Positions 36,406 through 46,082 are shown, counted from the stretch's first letter. The stretch is 64,000 nucleotides of DNA from Streptomyces sp. BA2 (GCF_009769735.1 NZ_WSRO01000001.1:62001-126000); one strand, 5' to 3'. The notes: generated by a model from the letters alone, not told the origin. A program made the numbers and translations.

Positions 36406-36707
36406 CCACCCGCCCCACAGGGCAAGCCAGTTCAGATGCCACCCGATCATGCATCAGACCCGTCTGGTTGTGGGGAACCGTCAGCACGGCCGTGGAGCCT
36501 GGCATCACCTTCGACACCGCTGCCGGCAGCTCGTCAGTAACCCCAACTTCCCCAGTTGCACCACTCGTTTGACATCCCTCGAGCCACCCATGTGAGACAG
36601 GGCCGCGAGAGTGAGAGTTCCGTTTTCTTACGGCTTCGGGGCGTGAGCACCATCTAGCTTTACAGCGGGCGGACACAGGGTCTGTCCTGGCCTTTTAGGG
36701 AATGCTC
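36406..36707 (+). other. Upstream region of ubiquitin-domain gene 2
   Basis: About 300 nt without a supported gene. The shared GAGGGCAA promoter was not found. A weak AGGGA precedes the start. Confidence 0.35.
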
Positions 36708-37691
36708 ATGCTCTCTGTCTTATGTTTTTCAGGCTTGCGTGCCCGGCAGGTGATGGCCGGAGTCGCGGCCACGGTCGGCGTCCTGCTGCCGGCGTCCGGG
36801 ATGACTCCTGCCCATGCGGCCAAGGTGCCGTCCCACACGCCGGGCGACTCCCGCTTCGCCATGCTGACCGGCAAGGTGTCCTACAGCGTGCCGGGTACCT
36901 ACAGCTTCACTGTGCCAGCCGGTGTCACCCGTATCACCACATCCGTCACCGGCGCCGGCGGAGGCGGCGGAGGCGCTGGAGGCGTGCTTGGCTACTTCGG
37001 AGGCGGCGGAGGCGGCGGCGCCACCGTGCACTGCACCCTGCAGGTTCACCCTGGCGACACCCTAAGCATCCACGTTGCAGCAGGCGGTACCGGCGGTCTG
37101 GGCGACCAGAATGGTGAGAACGGGGATACCTCCCAGAGCGCTAACGGCAAAACCAACCTGGCTCAGGCCAACGGCGGCGCAGGCGGCCAAGGCTCCGGCC
37201 AAGGAGGTTTTGGAGGAACGGGTGGCAGCGCCGCCCTCTGCCAGAGCAGCAAACCCAAACTCCACTCCGGGAGCCCCGGAGCCCCGGACAGCGCCAGAGA
37301 CGTTACCAGCACCGCCGGAGGCGCACCCGGCGCACAGGTACCGAAGGCCTGCCCAGTCGGCACCGGACAGGGTGGCAACGGCGGGGTCCTCGACAACGCC
37401 GGCAGCCCCGGTAACAACGGCTGCGTCGTCCTGAGCGGCAGCGGCGTGGGCGCTCCGCCGAAGAAGCCGCCCTTCCAGATCTTCGTCAAGACGCTGACGG
37501 GGAAGACCATCGTGATCGAGACCAGAAGGAAGGACACAATCGAAACCGTCAAGGCCAAGATCCAGGACAAGGAAGGCATCCCGGTGGACCAGCAGCGCCT
37601 GATCTTCGAGGGCCAAGAGCTGAAGGACGGACGCACCGTGGCCTACTACAAGATCAAGCCGGACAGCACCCTCCACCTCGTCCTGAAGTAG
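36708..37691 (+). CDS. Secreted glycine-rich protein with C-terminal ubiquitin domain (copy 2)
   Basis: 327 aa from ATG 36708 (36702 is in frame; 36708 aligns with copy 1). Signal peptide ~1-36 ending TPAHAA. Residues ~55-250 are a full glycine-rich domain ([41 protein letters not shown]) with two cysteine pairs, closing with [15 protein letters not shown]. Residues 256-327 are ubiquitin ([53 protein letters not shown]). About 51 of 70 positions match human ubiquitin. Leu8, Ile44 and Val70 of the hydrophobic patch remain, Lys48 is Gln and Lys63 is Pro. It stops at position 72, without Gly-Gly. Paralogue of copy 1, which lacks most of the glycine region. Confidence 0.93.
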   Translation: MLSVLCFSGLRARQVMAGVAATVGVLLPASGMTPAHAAKVPSHTPGDSRFAMLTGKVSYSVPGTYSFTVPAGVTRITTSVTGAGGGGGGAGGVLGYFGGGGGGGATVHCTLQVHPGDTLSIHVAAGGTGGLGDQNGENGDTSQSANGKTNLAQANGGAGGQGSGQGGFGGTGGSAALCQSSKPKLHSGSPGAPDSARDVTSTAGGAPGAQVPKACPVGTGQGGNGGVLDNAGSPGNNGCVVLSGSGVGAPPKKPPFQIFVKTLTGKTIVIETRRKDTIETVKAKIQDKEGIPVDQQRLIFEGQELKDGRTVAYYKIKPDSTLHLVLK

Positions 37692-37708
37692 GGCGACTCT
37701 GAGATGAA

Positions 37709-37742
37709 AACTTCCGCAGTTGATCGTCAGACTGCGGAAGTT
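37709..37742 (+). terminator. Hairpin terminator after ubiquitin gene 2
   Basis: AACTTCCGCAGT pairs perfectly with ACTGCGGAAGTT (12 bp, 10-nt loop), 17 nt after the stop codon. Confidence 0.7.
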
Positions 37743-37950
37743 CGACGCTGGCCTGGTAGCCGAGGTCGCGGAGCCTGGCGAGGTGATGGGCGGCCCGGTG
37801 GTCGGGGGAATGGCGTCGGGTGAAGCAGTCGGTGCCCAGGTCGTGGGAGGGCTCACGGCGATCGAGCATGTGGTCCGCCGTGGGCACGCTGCGCCCCGCA
37901 GGTGACCCGCACACATACGAGGCAGTCTCAGAGCGCCAATGCTGACACAC
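37743..37950 (-). pseudogene. Transposase C-terminal remnant
   Basis: The minus strand reads LDRREPSHDLGTDCFTRRHSPDHRAAHHLARLRDLGYQASVE, a tail found at the C-termini of actinobacterial transposases (DLG.DY...R ... L..LGY.V). The family cannot be fixed from this piece. Confidence 0.5.
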
Positions 37951-38735
37951 CGGCAGGTCAGGCCAAGCGCGGGGTGAACTTGTTATGTCGTAACGGGCTG
38001 ACCGTGGGGAGCCACCTCATTGCCAGGATGCCCCGGACCACCTACACGTCCGGTGAGGGACAGCATGGCCGACCGGAATAAGGGTCAGGAGGCCGCGAGA
38101 GCATCCCGTCGGCTTCCAGGCACGTTCCATCGTTGTGCGGGTCAAGAAGCCCGCGATATCCGCACGCCTACCCGCCCGACCCGACATCGTGGCAGCCAAG
38201 ACCCCGTAAGGCGAAACACACGCGATGCGCCGCCGATTGTTCCAAGAACACGTCTGGGTGAAGGCCCTCGACGAGGCGGGTTCACCCGCATCAGCACTAC
38301 CCTGCTGCCCAAGACAACCATGCGAGCCGTGGATCTTGATTCGGGTCTGCGGCCCGCGCTGCTGGCGCTAGTGAAGCCTTGACAAGCGGGGTGATCCGAT
38401 GGCGCCGTTGCGAAGGAGCCCATCGACCACCGGCGATCTTCTCGGTCACATCCGCGGCTCAGATCACCAGGCCGCCCACAACGCCCGCAGGAATGCCGAC
38501 GACCAGCCTTTGGATGGGGCCAGCTCCATCTCGGGAGGCCCGTACAACGCAGCCTCGCGCGCGAAAAGCTGAGAGCGCGCATCGAGAGCCGGGTTGAACA
38601 CTCGAGACGACTGGAAGCGTGGCCTCAACATGCGCATTCCGTCGCGCCTCCTGGTGTCGCTCAGCTCTTCTTCCCCGGGCGCTGGCTTCCACTGCTCCGC
38701 CACCACCAGCGCCTTTCGTCTCGATGGCCGGGATT
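37951..38735. other. Unassigned degraded region
   Basis: Frames on both strands are short and unconvincing. The least poor is minus 38706-38464 (MVAEQWKPAPGEEELSDTRRRD), with no family match. Nothing firm. Confidence 0.3.
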
Positions 38736-38777
38736 ACGCGTAGGGGTTGAGAGGGCCTACGCCGGTGCCGGCGTACA
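38736..38777. repeat. Hairpin repeat R2, second copy
   Basis: TTACGCGTAGGGGTTGAG followed by TACGCCGG-TG-CCGGCGTA. It matches the copy at 20071-20112, with a compensatory change in the stem. Confidence 0.6.
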
Positions 38778-39068
38778 GCTGGGGGGCTGTACTGATCACG
38801 TGGGGGGGTTCGCCCTGAGACAGAGCCTGCCAGTGCAGGGCGGCCGGGTGCACGGCCGACCAGGGCACCGTGGACGGCCAGGTCAAAGAGTCCCGCAGGT
38901 TCGCCGTCTCGAAGCAGCGATCGTCATGAGGGGCCGGGAGGACGCGTGCGTTCTGGCCCCCGGCGCCTCACGCTCAGCGGGCAGGATCGACAGCGCCGGG
39001 GCGATGATCTGACCCCGGCGGTGCGAGGCCTCCACGTACAAGCTAGTGAAGAACCTCTCTTCCCAGTG
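38778..39068. other. Unassigned region
   Basis: No supported gene between the R2 hairpin and the glycine-rich remnant. Confidence 0.3.
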
Positions 39069-39372
39069 ACCCGGTCGGTGGCAACGGGGGCTCAAGATCC
39101 AAGGGAGGGGGCGGCGGAGGCCGCGACACAACTGGATATGAGGCTAGTGAAAACGGGGCTGGAGGCGGAGACGGAGGCAGTCAGGGGCAGAGCAAACCGT
39201 CATCCAGCACGGGGAACACCCTCTTCCACGCCGGTAACGGTGCCATCCCCGCTGGCAATCCTCGTGGAGGCACAGCACACGGAGGCACTGGTGGCACTGG
39301 TGGTGGCGATGGCGGCGTCTCCGGGAGCCCCGGTAGCCCGGGGGCGACGGCGCCGTCCGCATCACCTGGTGA
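39069..39372 (+). pseudogene. Decayed glycine-rich gene end
   Basis: The plus frame reads GGNGGSRSKGGGGGGRDTTGY and GAGGGDGGSQGQSKPSSSTGNTLFHAGNG, then GGTGGTGGGDGG. One frameshift later it ends GDGAVRITW followed by TGA. This is the distal part of another member of the hemopexin/glycine-rich family, with the N-terminus lost. Confidence 0.7.
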
Positions 39373-39378
39373 TCCCGG

Positions 39379-39525
39379 CGGTGGAGGGAATCAACCGCGT
39401 GATCAAGCTGACCGCGCGCAATGCATTCGAGTTCAGGAACGCGACCAACCAATGCCTCCGGACACGCTGCATCACCACCCGCCGAGCCCGCGGGTACCTC
39501 CGCACCGCTCAACTTCGGGTGAAGG
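39379..39525 (+). pseudogene. ISL3-family transposase C-terminal remnant
   Basis: VEGINRVIKLTARNAFEFRNATNQCLRTRC is the conserved C-terminal block of ISL3 transposases (VEG.N..IK..KR...G). It is fused directly to the decayed glycine-rich gene. Confidence 0.7.
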
Positions 39526-39720
39526 CACCGATGAGCTGGTCAAGAAACCGCTTCAGCCGCCCCGAGTCCCACTCCAAAGACGAAACACCAGACCAAAGCA
39601 GTTCAGTGCCCTTAAAGATCACTGCTACACACCACGCGCTTGGGGGCAGGACTGCGGGCTGGGACGCCCCGTGACAGGACACGTCCCGGGGCCTGCCAAG
39701 CCGCCGCAACGCGCTCCGGC

Positions 39721-39751
39721 GAGGGGGGGACATACAAGAAACGACATATAA
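39721..39751 (+). promoter_or_regulatory. Shared promoter of the 39802 glycine-rich gene
   Basis: GAGGGGGGA is followed, 16 nt after the aligned hexamer, by TATAAG at 39746-39751, about 50 nt before the start codon. Confidence 0.6.
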
Positions 39752-39801
39752 GCGTCACAAGGTGCCTTTGGGCAACATCACGCAGGAATACAGGACTTTT
39801 C

Positions 39802-40590
39802 ATGCCTTCACAGTCTTGGACCGAGCCTGGCCAGCATGAATGGTTAGTGCCGCCTGGGGTGACGAGTTTAACTGTAGAACTCTGGGGCCCTGGCGGAGCC
39901 GGTGGTTTCTCGGGCTGCAACAACGCCGGCAGTGGCGGTACCGGCGGCAACGGCGGAGTTGGTACTTATCTCTACCAAAGGAACTATGGCGTTTCCCCCG
40001 ACCAAAGGATTTTCTTCTATGTAGGCATTCCGGATACCGCATACAAAGGGCACGGGGCAACGATTCTCTATGATGGCGACATCGAGACGCTCAAGCTTGT
40101 TGCTGGTAGCGGAGGCGAAGGCGGCTGGGGCGGTGACGGCGGTTACCACAGTGGAAAAGGAGGTGACGGTGGCGACGGCAACGGCCGCAACGGACGGAGC
40201 GGAGACGGCCCCGATGGTGGTAGCGGTGGTGGTGAGGGCAGCTCTGGCAGCGAAGGCGCTTTCGCCAATGGCGGTAACGCCGGTTATGGCGGTTTTGGCT
40301 ATACCCCGGCACGTCGCCACTATGTCGCGCCTGGCGGCCTAGCGGGCGGCCGCGCAGCAGACTCCCGATCGGGAGGCGGTGGAGGAGCAGGCGGAGGTCA
40401 AGGGGAGTCCCTCTATTGGGAGGGCTACACCATTGTCGATCGAGTGAACCGCGGCACGGGGACAGACAACTTCGCTGGCCTCCCGACCGCTCTCACCGCA
40501 GCAGGGGGCGCGGGCGGCAGCCCTCCGAAGGGTTGGGGGCGGGGCGCACCTGACGCCGGAGGCGGCGGGGCTGTCAGGATCACTTGGTGA
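39802..40590 (+). CDS. Stand-alone glycine-rich domain protein
   Basis: 262 aa. It opens WTEPGQHEWLVPPGVTSLTVELWGPGGAGG and ends GGGGAVRITW, the same beginning and end as the glycine-rich domain of the hemopexin fusions. About 35 percent glycine in (GG-x)n runs between, interrupted by hydrophobic strands (QRIFFYVGIPDTAYKG; TLKLVAGSGG). There is no signal peptide and no hemopexin domain. Comparable domains (ALK glycine-rich domain, phage S16 adhesin tips) pack as polyglycine-II helices; the likeness is by pattern. The start at 39802 has only a weak ribosome site. Confidence 0.85.
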   Translation: MPSQSWTEPGQHEWLVPPGVTSLTVELWGPGGAGGFSGCNNAGSGGTGGNGGVGTYLYQRNYGVSPDQRIFFYVGIPDTAYKGHGATILYDGDIETLKLVAGSGGEGGWGGDGGYHSGKGGDGGDGNGRNGRSGDGPDGGSGGGEGSSGSEGAFANGGNAGYGGFGYTPARRHYVAPGGLAGGRAADSRSGGGGGAGGGQGESLYWEGYTIVDRVNRGTGTDNFAGLPTALTAAGGAGGSPPKGWGRGAPDAGGGGAVRITW

Positions 40591-40599
40591 TTACGCGCT

Positions 40600-40751
40600 A
40601 TGACGTGCTCTTCGTCGATGAGCTGGTGGAGGCGGGCGAGGTACATCCCGGCTTGCCTGTCATGTGCGTTGTGCATACGGGCTTGCTGATCGACGGTCTG
40701 CTGGCGGTAGGCGCGCGTCTCGGCTTCGAGTTTGGCGTCGAGTGCGGCCAT
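40600..40751 (-). other. Coiled-coil-like coding fragment
   Basis: MAALDAKLEAETRAYRQQTVDQQARMHNAHDRQAGMYLARLHQLIDEEH looks like genuine helical protein. The frame then runs antisense into the glycine-rich gene, so it is probably a truncated remnant. Family unknown. Confidence 0.35.
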
Positions 40752-40908
40752 ACGCTGGCCCTAACCGGGGCGGCCTGGGCGGCGGGGCGCGCATTTCACT
40801 GCCGAACGGGCCGTCGCAAAAGGACCTTCCCAAAGGAACCCCGTCGACCGCCCAGGTGATGCACACATTCACCCTTACAAGTCCGACCGCACACCCGACC
40901 ATCTAAGA

Positions 40909-41791
40909 GGTGCTAACAAAGGCGTTGGACGTGGCGGTGTGTGATGAGGCAGGCGGCGAGGCCGAGGAAGGCTTCGTGAATGTCGTCGCGTCGTTCCCAG
41001 CGGATGCGTAGGCGGCGGAAGCCGTGCAGCCAGGAGATCGTCCGTTCCACGACCCAGCGGAAGATGCCCAGGCCGGTGCCGTGCGGCTGGCCGCGTTCGG
41101 CGATCGCTGGGCGGATGCCGCGGGCTCGCAGCAGGCGTCGGTACTTGTCATGGTCGTAGCCGCGGTCGGCGAAGAGCATGTCCGGCCGACGCCGTGGCCG
41201 GCCGACGAGTCCGGCCACGGCCGGGATCTTGTCGAGCAGAGGCAGAAGTTGGGTGATGTCGTTGCGGTTCCCGCCGGTCAGTGACACCGCGAGCGGGATG
41301 CCCTGCCCGTCGGTGAGAACGTGGTGCTTGCTGCCCGGCCGCGCACGGTCGACCGGGCTGGGCCCACTTTTGGGCCTCGCCGAGCGGCCCGGACGTGCGA
41401 GGAATCGATCACCGCCCGCGACCAGTCCAGCTGGTCGGCCGACCGCAGCTTCTTCAGCAGCGCGACGTGCAGTTGGTCCCAGACGCCGGCCTCGTTCCAG
41501 GCGGCCAGTCGCCGCCAGCAGGTCATGCCCGAGCCGAATCCCAACTCCTGCGGCAGGTACTCCCATTGGATGCCGGTGTAGAGCACGAACAAGATCCCGC
41601 ACAACGCCTGCCGGTCCGGCACCCGCGGTCTGCCCTCTACCTTCTTCGGACCTGGCTTCGGCAGCAACGGCTCGATCAGCGACCATAGTTCGTCCGACAC
41701 GATCCATGGCCGCGACTGACGGATTCCCATACCCACACCTACGTACAGACGGGCCGACAGTCTCATGATCAGCAGCTTTTGTTAGAGCCAG
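40909..41791 (-). mobile_element. IS5-family (IS427-group) insertion sequence
   Basis: Imperfect inverted ends (GCTAACAAAGGCG at 40914 and its likeness near 41785) enclose a two-frame transposase. The layout is standard for the IS427 group. Confidence 0.8.
40913..41730 (-). CDS. IS427-group transposase with probable programmed frameshift
   Basis: From ATG 41730 (MGIRQSRPWIVSDELWSLIE) frame 1 holds the N-terminus and first catalytic Asp (RAVIDSSHVRA). It passes near 41363-41371, at a CCCAAAAG slippery run, into frame 2 with GNRNDITQLLPLLDKIP, DMLFADRGYDHDKYR (second Asp) and VVERTISWLHGFRRLRIRWERR (Glu). All DDE residues are present. Frameshift-dependent production is the rule in this IS group, so the element may be active. 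Confidence 0.85.
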
Positions 41792-41803
41792 TAAGACCGT
41801 GTC

Positions 41804-41989
41804 CTATGCGGTCAGGCGGAGTAGTCGCTTGTAGCCGCACAGGACGACTGCCAGGCCCAAGAAGGCCAGGTAGTTGGAGCGTTGGCGCTCGTAGCGGGGG
41901 CTGAGTCTGCGATAGCCGGAGAGCGCGACATAGTGAGCTCTTTCAGAGTGGCCACTGATGGGGTGACCGGTCGGCGTCCCGCAAGGCAC
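41804..41989 (-). pseudogene. Transposase C-terminal remnant
   Basis: YRRLSPRYERQRSNYLAFLGLAVVLCGYKRL is the typical end of IS5/DDE transposases in streptomycetes (R.YER....AFL.LA...CYKRL). The rest is missing. Confidence 0.65.
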
Positions 41990-42044
41990 GCGGCTCCTGT
42001 GCCGTTGAGAGAGGTGTTCGACGTCTCAACTCATCAGCGCAGGA

Positions 42045-42668
42045 GCCTCGTTGGTCCCCTATCCTGCCTCACCCACGCACATTGTCGCCGGCTTCGCCAT
42101 ATCCGTCGGCACCGCCCACGCCTACGTCACCGCCGTCGTCGGCCGCCCCTCCCGCCAGGTGCCCGGCCTACTGCGAGTCCTGCGGGAAGCCGATCCCGGT
42201 CACGTCCTGCTCGACGGAACACTCGCCGAGTGCGACCGGGTCGGCGACAGCCGGGCCGACTTCTCCCACAAGCACCGCCGCCACGGCGTGAACATGCAGG
42301 TCATCGCCGATCCCGCGGGCAACCTGCTGTAGATCCCGCCCGCTCTGCCCAGCCGAACCCACGACCTGACCGCAGCCCGCACCCACCGCATCATCCGGAT
42401 CTGCGAACGCCAAGGCGTGCCCGTCCTCGCCGACCGTGCCTACATCGGCGCAGGCTCCTGGGTGACCACACCGATCAGACGCCTTCCCCACCAGGACCTC
42501 AGCCCGACCCAGCGGACGATCAACCGGACTCTGTCGGCGGCACGAGCCCCAGTCGAACGAAGCGTCGCACGACTGAAGTCCCGGCGCATCTTCCGCCGAG
42601 CCCGCTGCAGTCCCCACCGCATGACCGCCATCGCCGCCGCCGTCCTCACCCTGGAGAGGCAACGCTGA
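42045..42668 (+). pseudogene. DDE_4-type transposase with internal stop
   Basis: VAGFAISVGTAHAYVTAVV (HTH region), VLLDGTLAECDRVGD (first Asp), DFSHKHRRHGVNMQVIADPAG, stop, then SRTHDLTAARTHRIIRICERQGVPVLADRAYIG (second Asp) and APVERSVARLKSRRIFRR (Glu). The in-frame TAG near 42330 inactivates it. Confidence 0.8.
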
Positions 42669-42717
42669 AAGAGCTCAGTGTCCGCTGGCCGGTTTGGGGA
42701 GGAGGTGGTCTCCCGGG

Positions 42718-42741
42718 CCGGCCTGTGGGTTGGTAGGCCGG
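42718..42741 (-). terminator. Hairpin after hemopexin gene copy A
   Basis: CCGGCCT pairs with AGGCCGG around a 10-nt loop, 25 nt beyond the stop. It is equivalent to the hairpins after the other paralogues, with a shorter stem. Confidence 0.5.
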
Positions 42742-42765
42742 GCAACCGCTGGTCCTTAGCGGGAG

Positions 42766-44198
42766 TTACCAGGTGATGCGGGCGGCGCCGTTGCCTCCGG
42801 GGTTGCCTGGGGTGCCGCCGAATCCGATGGTGCTGTCGGAAAAGCTCGTGTAGGGGGTGCGGGGGTCGCCGTCGGCGCAGGGTTTGAAGAGGGCTCCTGT
42901 GGGATAGTTGCTGGGCCCTTGAGCGCCGCCCCCACCCCCTCCTCCACTGGCATAGTAGCCAGAGCCGCCGCCGGTGCCACCGCTGCCGAAGCCTCCGAAG
43001 CCGGCACCGCCACCACCACCGCCACCACCGCCGAACGAGCGGGGGGAACGTCGGTTGGTTTGGCCATTTTGCCCTGGGCCGCCGCCTGGGCTGCCGCCTG
43101 CGCCTCCGATGCCGCCGCCGCTGCCTCCGGAGCCTTCTGCGCTGCTGCCGTTTCCTCCGGAGCCTCCTGTGCCGTTGCTTCCGTTGAATTCTCCGGCGCC
43201 GGTGCCAGCTCCGCCAGCTGCACCGGCGCCGCCTCCACCGCTGCCGCCTGTGCCGCCTGTTCCACCGCCTCCTGTGACGTTGCATCCGTTGCCGCCTGCG
43301 CCGCCTCCTCCGCCTGCGTAGAGGTTTTGGTCGGGGCAGGAGGTGTAGTCGCCAGGGGCACCGACATGGACGGAGAGTTGGGAAGGGGCAGGCTTGATGA
43401 TGTTTCTGATGTAGGCGCCGGCTCCGCCGTTGGCACTGCTGCTGCCGCTGCCTCCGGGTCCCCAGAGTTCGACGGTGACCTGTGTGGCGATGGTGGGGAT
43501 GTTGCACTGCTGGTCGCTGGGGGTGGTGTAGGTCCGCATGCGGGCGGTTTTGGTGCTGGGGGTGACGGGGCACCAGGTGGTGTCGGTGTCGAGGTGTGCT
43601 TTGTCTTGGACGTTGCCGGATGTTCCGTCGAGGGTGGGTGCGGCCCAGGTGAGGCCGAGGTGAAGCCGTCCTCGGGCATGTGGGTGGTGGCGTCGATGAG
43701 GTAGCACCAGTTGTCGCCGAAGAACCAGATCTTCTTTCTCGTGTCCGCGGTGAAGAAGGCGGCGTCGACTTTGTTGAGGGCGAAGGCTCCCCCGTAGCCG
43801 AATACTGAGGAGATGGGTATGGGGTCGGTGACGGCGTCGGTTTTGGGTGTGTGGTCGGTGTAGGAGCCTGTTGCTTCGAGGGTGTAGTAGATGCAGGTGG
43901 TGCCGTTGAACAGGTAGATGTGTTTGGTGTCTACGCAGAGGGTGCCGTCGACGGTGTTCCAGGGGATGGCCCAGTGGCCGAACAGGCCGGGGTCTGCTGA
44001 CGAGGTCCCTACGAGTTTTCCCTGGTGTTGGGGGTCGGGTGTGTCGCCGAACCAGGGCCGTTTGGTGCCGGACCATTCGTAGCGGTCGTAGGTGTTGGCT
44101 GCGGTGTTGAGGCAGTACAGGCTCGGTGCGCGGTGGCCGTTGCCGTCAAAGGGGGTTTGCACTGCCGGCGCTGAGAACGCCGCATTATAGGATTTCAT
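42766..44198 (-). pseudogene. Hemopexin-like/glycine-rich protein, copy A (frameshifted)
   Basis: From ATG 44198 (MKSYNAAFSAPAVQTPF) the frame covers the hemopexin-like part (VDGTLCVDTKHIYLFNG; VDAAFFTADTRKKIWFFGDNWCYLID). Near 43665 EDGFTS is joined out of frame to the segment encoding GLTWAAPTLDG, with the ~40 residues between them in copy B missing. In the second frame the glycine-rich domain is intact, to GNGAARITW at 42766. A deletion therefore separates the two domains, unless frameshifting occurs. Arm A of the inverted repeat; it keeps a good shared promoter. Confidence 0.85.
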
Positions 44199-44366
44199 GT
44201 CCTGGCCTATTTCGGTCGAGGTTGGCGGGGTGCCGGGCGGGCGGTGTTTCACCCCTTGTCATGGCAGGCCGGGCTGCCAGGCAACTAAACGAACCAGGCT
44301 CTCACCCGCGCCTGCCTTCAGGGGACGCACCGGGCGGCGCTGTCCCCCTACTTCGTTTCTCGCTCC

Positions 44367-44397
44367 GGTATAGGTGCGGCCCGCGCTGTTTGCCCTC
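44367..44397 (-). promoter_or_regulatory. Shared promoter of hemopexin copy A
   Basis: The minus strand reads GAGGGCAAA, 16 nt, TATACC, about 170 nt before the ATG; nearly identical to the copy before 52234. Confidence 0.7.
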
Positions 44398-44668
44398 GTC
44401 TTGCTTGGTCAGCGTCGGCCAGGAATGAAACCGGGCATGGTTGGGTCCGACATCCCCTCTGCTGCCCCTGCTCCCATGCCTGTTGTGTCTGGGGCCGGCG
44501 GTGGTCGGCAGGTGACTTCGCGGAGGGGGCGGGGTTGTTGGGTGTTTCGCATCCACGGGGTCTGCGCGCTCGTCAGCGAGAGAGGGCGAGAACATGGCGG
44601 CACATACAGGATGAAGTGGCTTGCTCGGTCCACTCCTTGGTAGGCCCGCACAGGACCACATGACACTA

Positions 44669-46082
44669 GTGTGATGCGCCGGAAATGAGAGGGTAAGTGG
44701 CTAGGGTGTTTTCATGTCGTCAGGGCCGCGTGCTGTTGAAGTCGTGTTGTCTGCTGATGAGTTGGCCGAGCTGACGCGTTGGGCAGGCGGTGCTGAGGGG
44801 CCTCGTCTGGCTGAACGGGCCCGGATTGTGCTGGCGTGCTCGGAGGGGCTGGCGACCGTGAGAGTCGCGGAAAAGCTCGGTGTGGCGGCGGATACGGCCC
44901 GCAAGTGGCGTTCACGGTTCGCATCCCGGCGGCTGGCGGGGCTGACGGACACGCCGCGTCCGGGCCGGCGCAAGGCCGAGCTGGTGCTCAGCGAGGAGGA
45001 GCGGGCCCAGCTGACGCGCTGGGCGAGGCGGGCGAAGACCGCGCAGTTCCTGGCACTTCCCGCGAAGATCGTGCTGTGGTGCGCCGTGGGGGACGAACAG
45101 GCAGGTCGCTGCTGAACTCGGCGTCAGCCACCGTTCGGTGAACCGCTGGCGGGCCCGGTTCATCGAGCGACGGCTGGAGGGGCTGATGGACGAGCCGAGG
45201 TCGGGGCGGCCGCCGTCCATCCTGCTCGACCAGGTCGAGGACGTCGTCGTCGCGACGCTGGAATCCACGCCGGCCAAAGACACCCACTGGTCGCGGTCCC
45301 TCGATGCGGCCCGCACCGGGCTGTCCAAGTCGACCATCGGGCGGATCTGGAAGAAGTTCGACCTCAAGCCGTACCTCCAGGACGCCTTCAAGCTCTCCAC
45401 CGACCCGCAGTTCGTCGCCAAGGTCGTCGATGTCGTCGGTCTGTACCACCACCCGCCTGAGAAAGCGGTGGTGCTGTGTGTCGATGAGAAGTCCCAGATC
45501 CAGGCGCTGGACCGCTCCCAGCCGGTGCTGCCGATGATGCCCGGCATGCCCCAGCGGCGCACCCACGACTACTACCGGCACGGCATCACCAGCCTGTTCG
45601 CCGCCTTCAACATCGCTGATGGCACCGTCATATCGCAACTGCACCGCCGCCACCGGGCCATCGAGTTCAAGAAGTTCCTGATCAGGATCGACAAGGCGGT
45701 TCCCGCCGGCCTCGACGTGCACCTGGTGTGTGACAACTACGCCACCCACAACACCGCCGAGATCAGGACGTGGCTCGGTAAACACCCCCGCTTCCACGTC
45801 CACTTCACCACCACCGGCTCCTCCTGGATGAACCAGGTGGAGCGGTGGTTTGGCCTGCTGACCGACAACCTCATCCGCCGTGGCGTCCACACCTCCGTCA
45901 AGGCCCTGGAGAACGACATCACCGCACGGATCGAGCACTGGAACCAGGACCCCAGGCCGTTCACCTGGACGAAAACCGCTCACGAGATCCTCAACTCCCT
46001 CGCCGACTACCTCACGAAGATCGCACCACCCAACTCCGAAACTACCTAGCCACTTACGCCTCTCGTTTCCGGCGCATCACAC
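44669..46082 (+). mobile_element. IS630-family insertion sequence
   Basis: 41-bp terminal inverted repeats beginning GTGTGATGCGCCGGAAA with few mismatches, flanked by TA on both sides (44667-44668, 46083-46084), the IS630 target duplication. It lies exactly at the outer edge of inverted-repeat arm A. Confidence 0.92.
44714..46049 (+). pseudogene. IS630-family transposase in two overlapping frames
   Basis: Frame 1 from ATG 44714 holds the helix-turn-helix part (RVAEKLGVAADTARKWRSRF). Near 45090-45110 the family sequence (RQVAAELGVSHRSVNRWRARF) continues in frame 2 to 46049, with VVLCVDEKSQIQALD, HLVCDNYATHN and SSWMNQVERWF carrying the DDE residues. The single shift may be a mutation or programmed. 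The element otherwise looks complete. Confidence 0.88.

Larger units (their letters stand above)
42676..44669 (-). repeat. Inverted-repeat arm A (hemopexin/glycine-rich gene with leader and terminator)
   Basis: The minus strand of this segment is homologous to the plus strand of 51762-53848 from leader through coding region to the downstream hairpin and the GCGGACACTG end. Leader similarity is very high by eye; the glycine-rich part differs more. The outer end coincides with the IS630 insertion point. Confidence 0.85.

Noticed and set aside
42919..43704. Long Ala/Pro/Val-rich open frames antisense to the glycine-rich genes (also at 48356-49492, 52615-53199 and 58490-59035)
   Set aside because: Shadow frames of (GGN)n codons; composition mirrors the sense strand and there are no starts or domains of their own.
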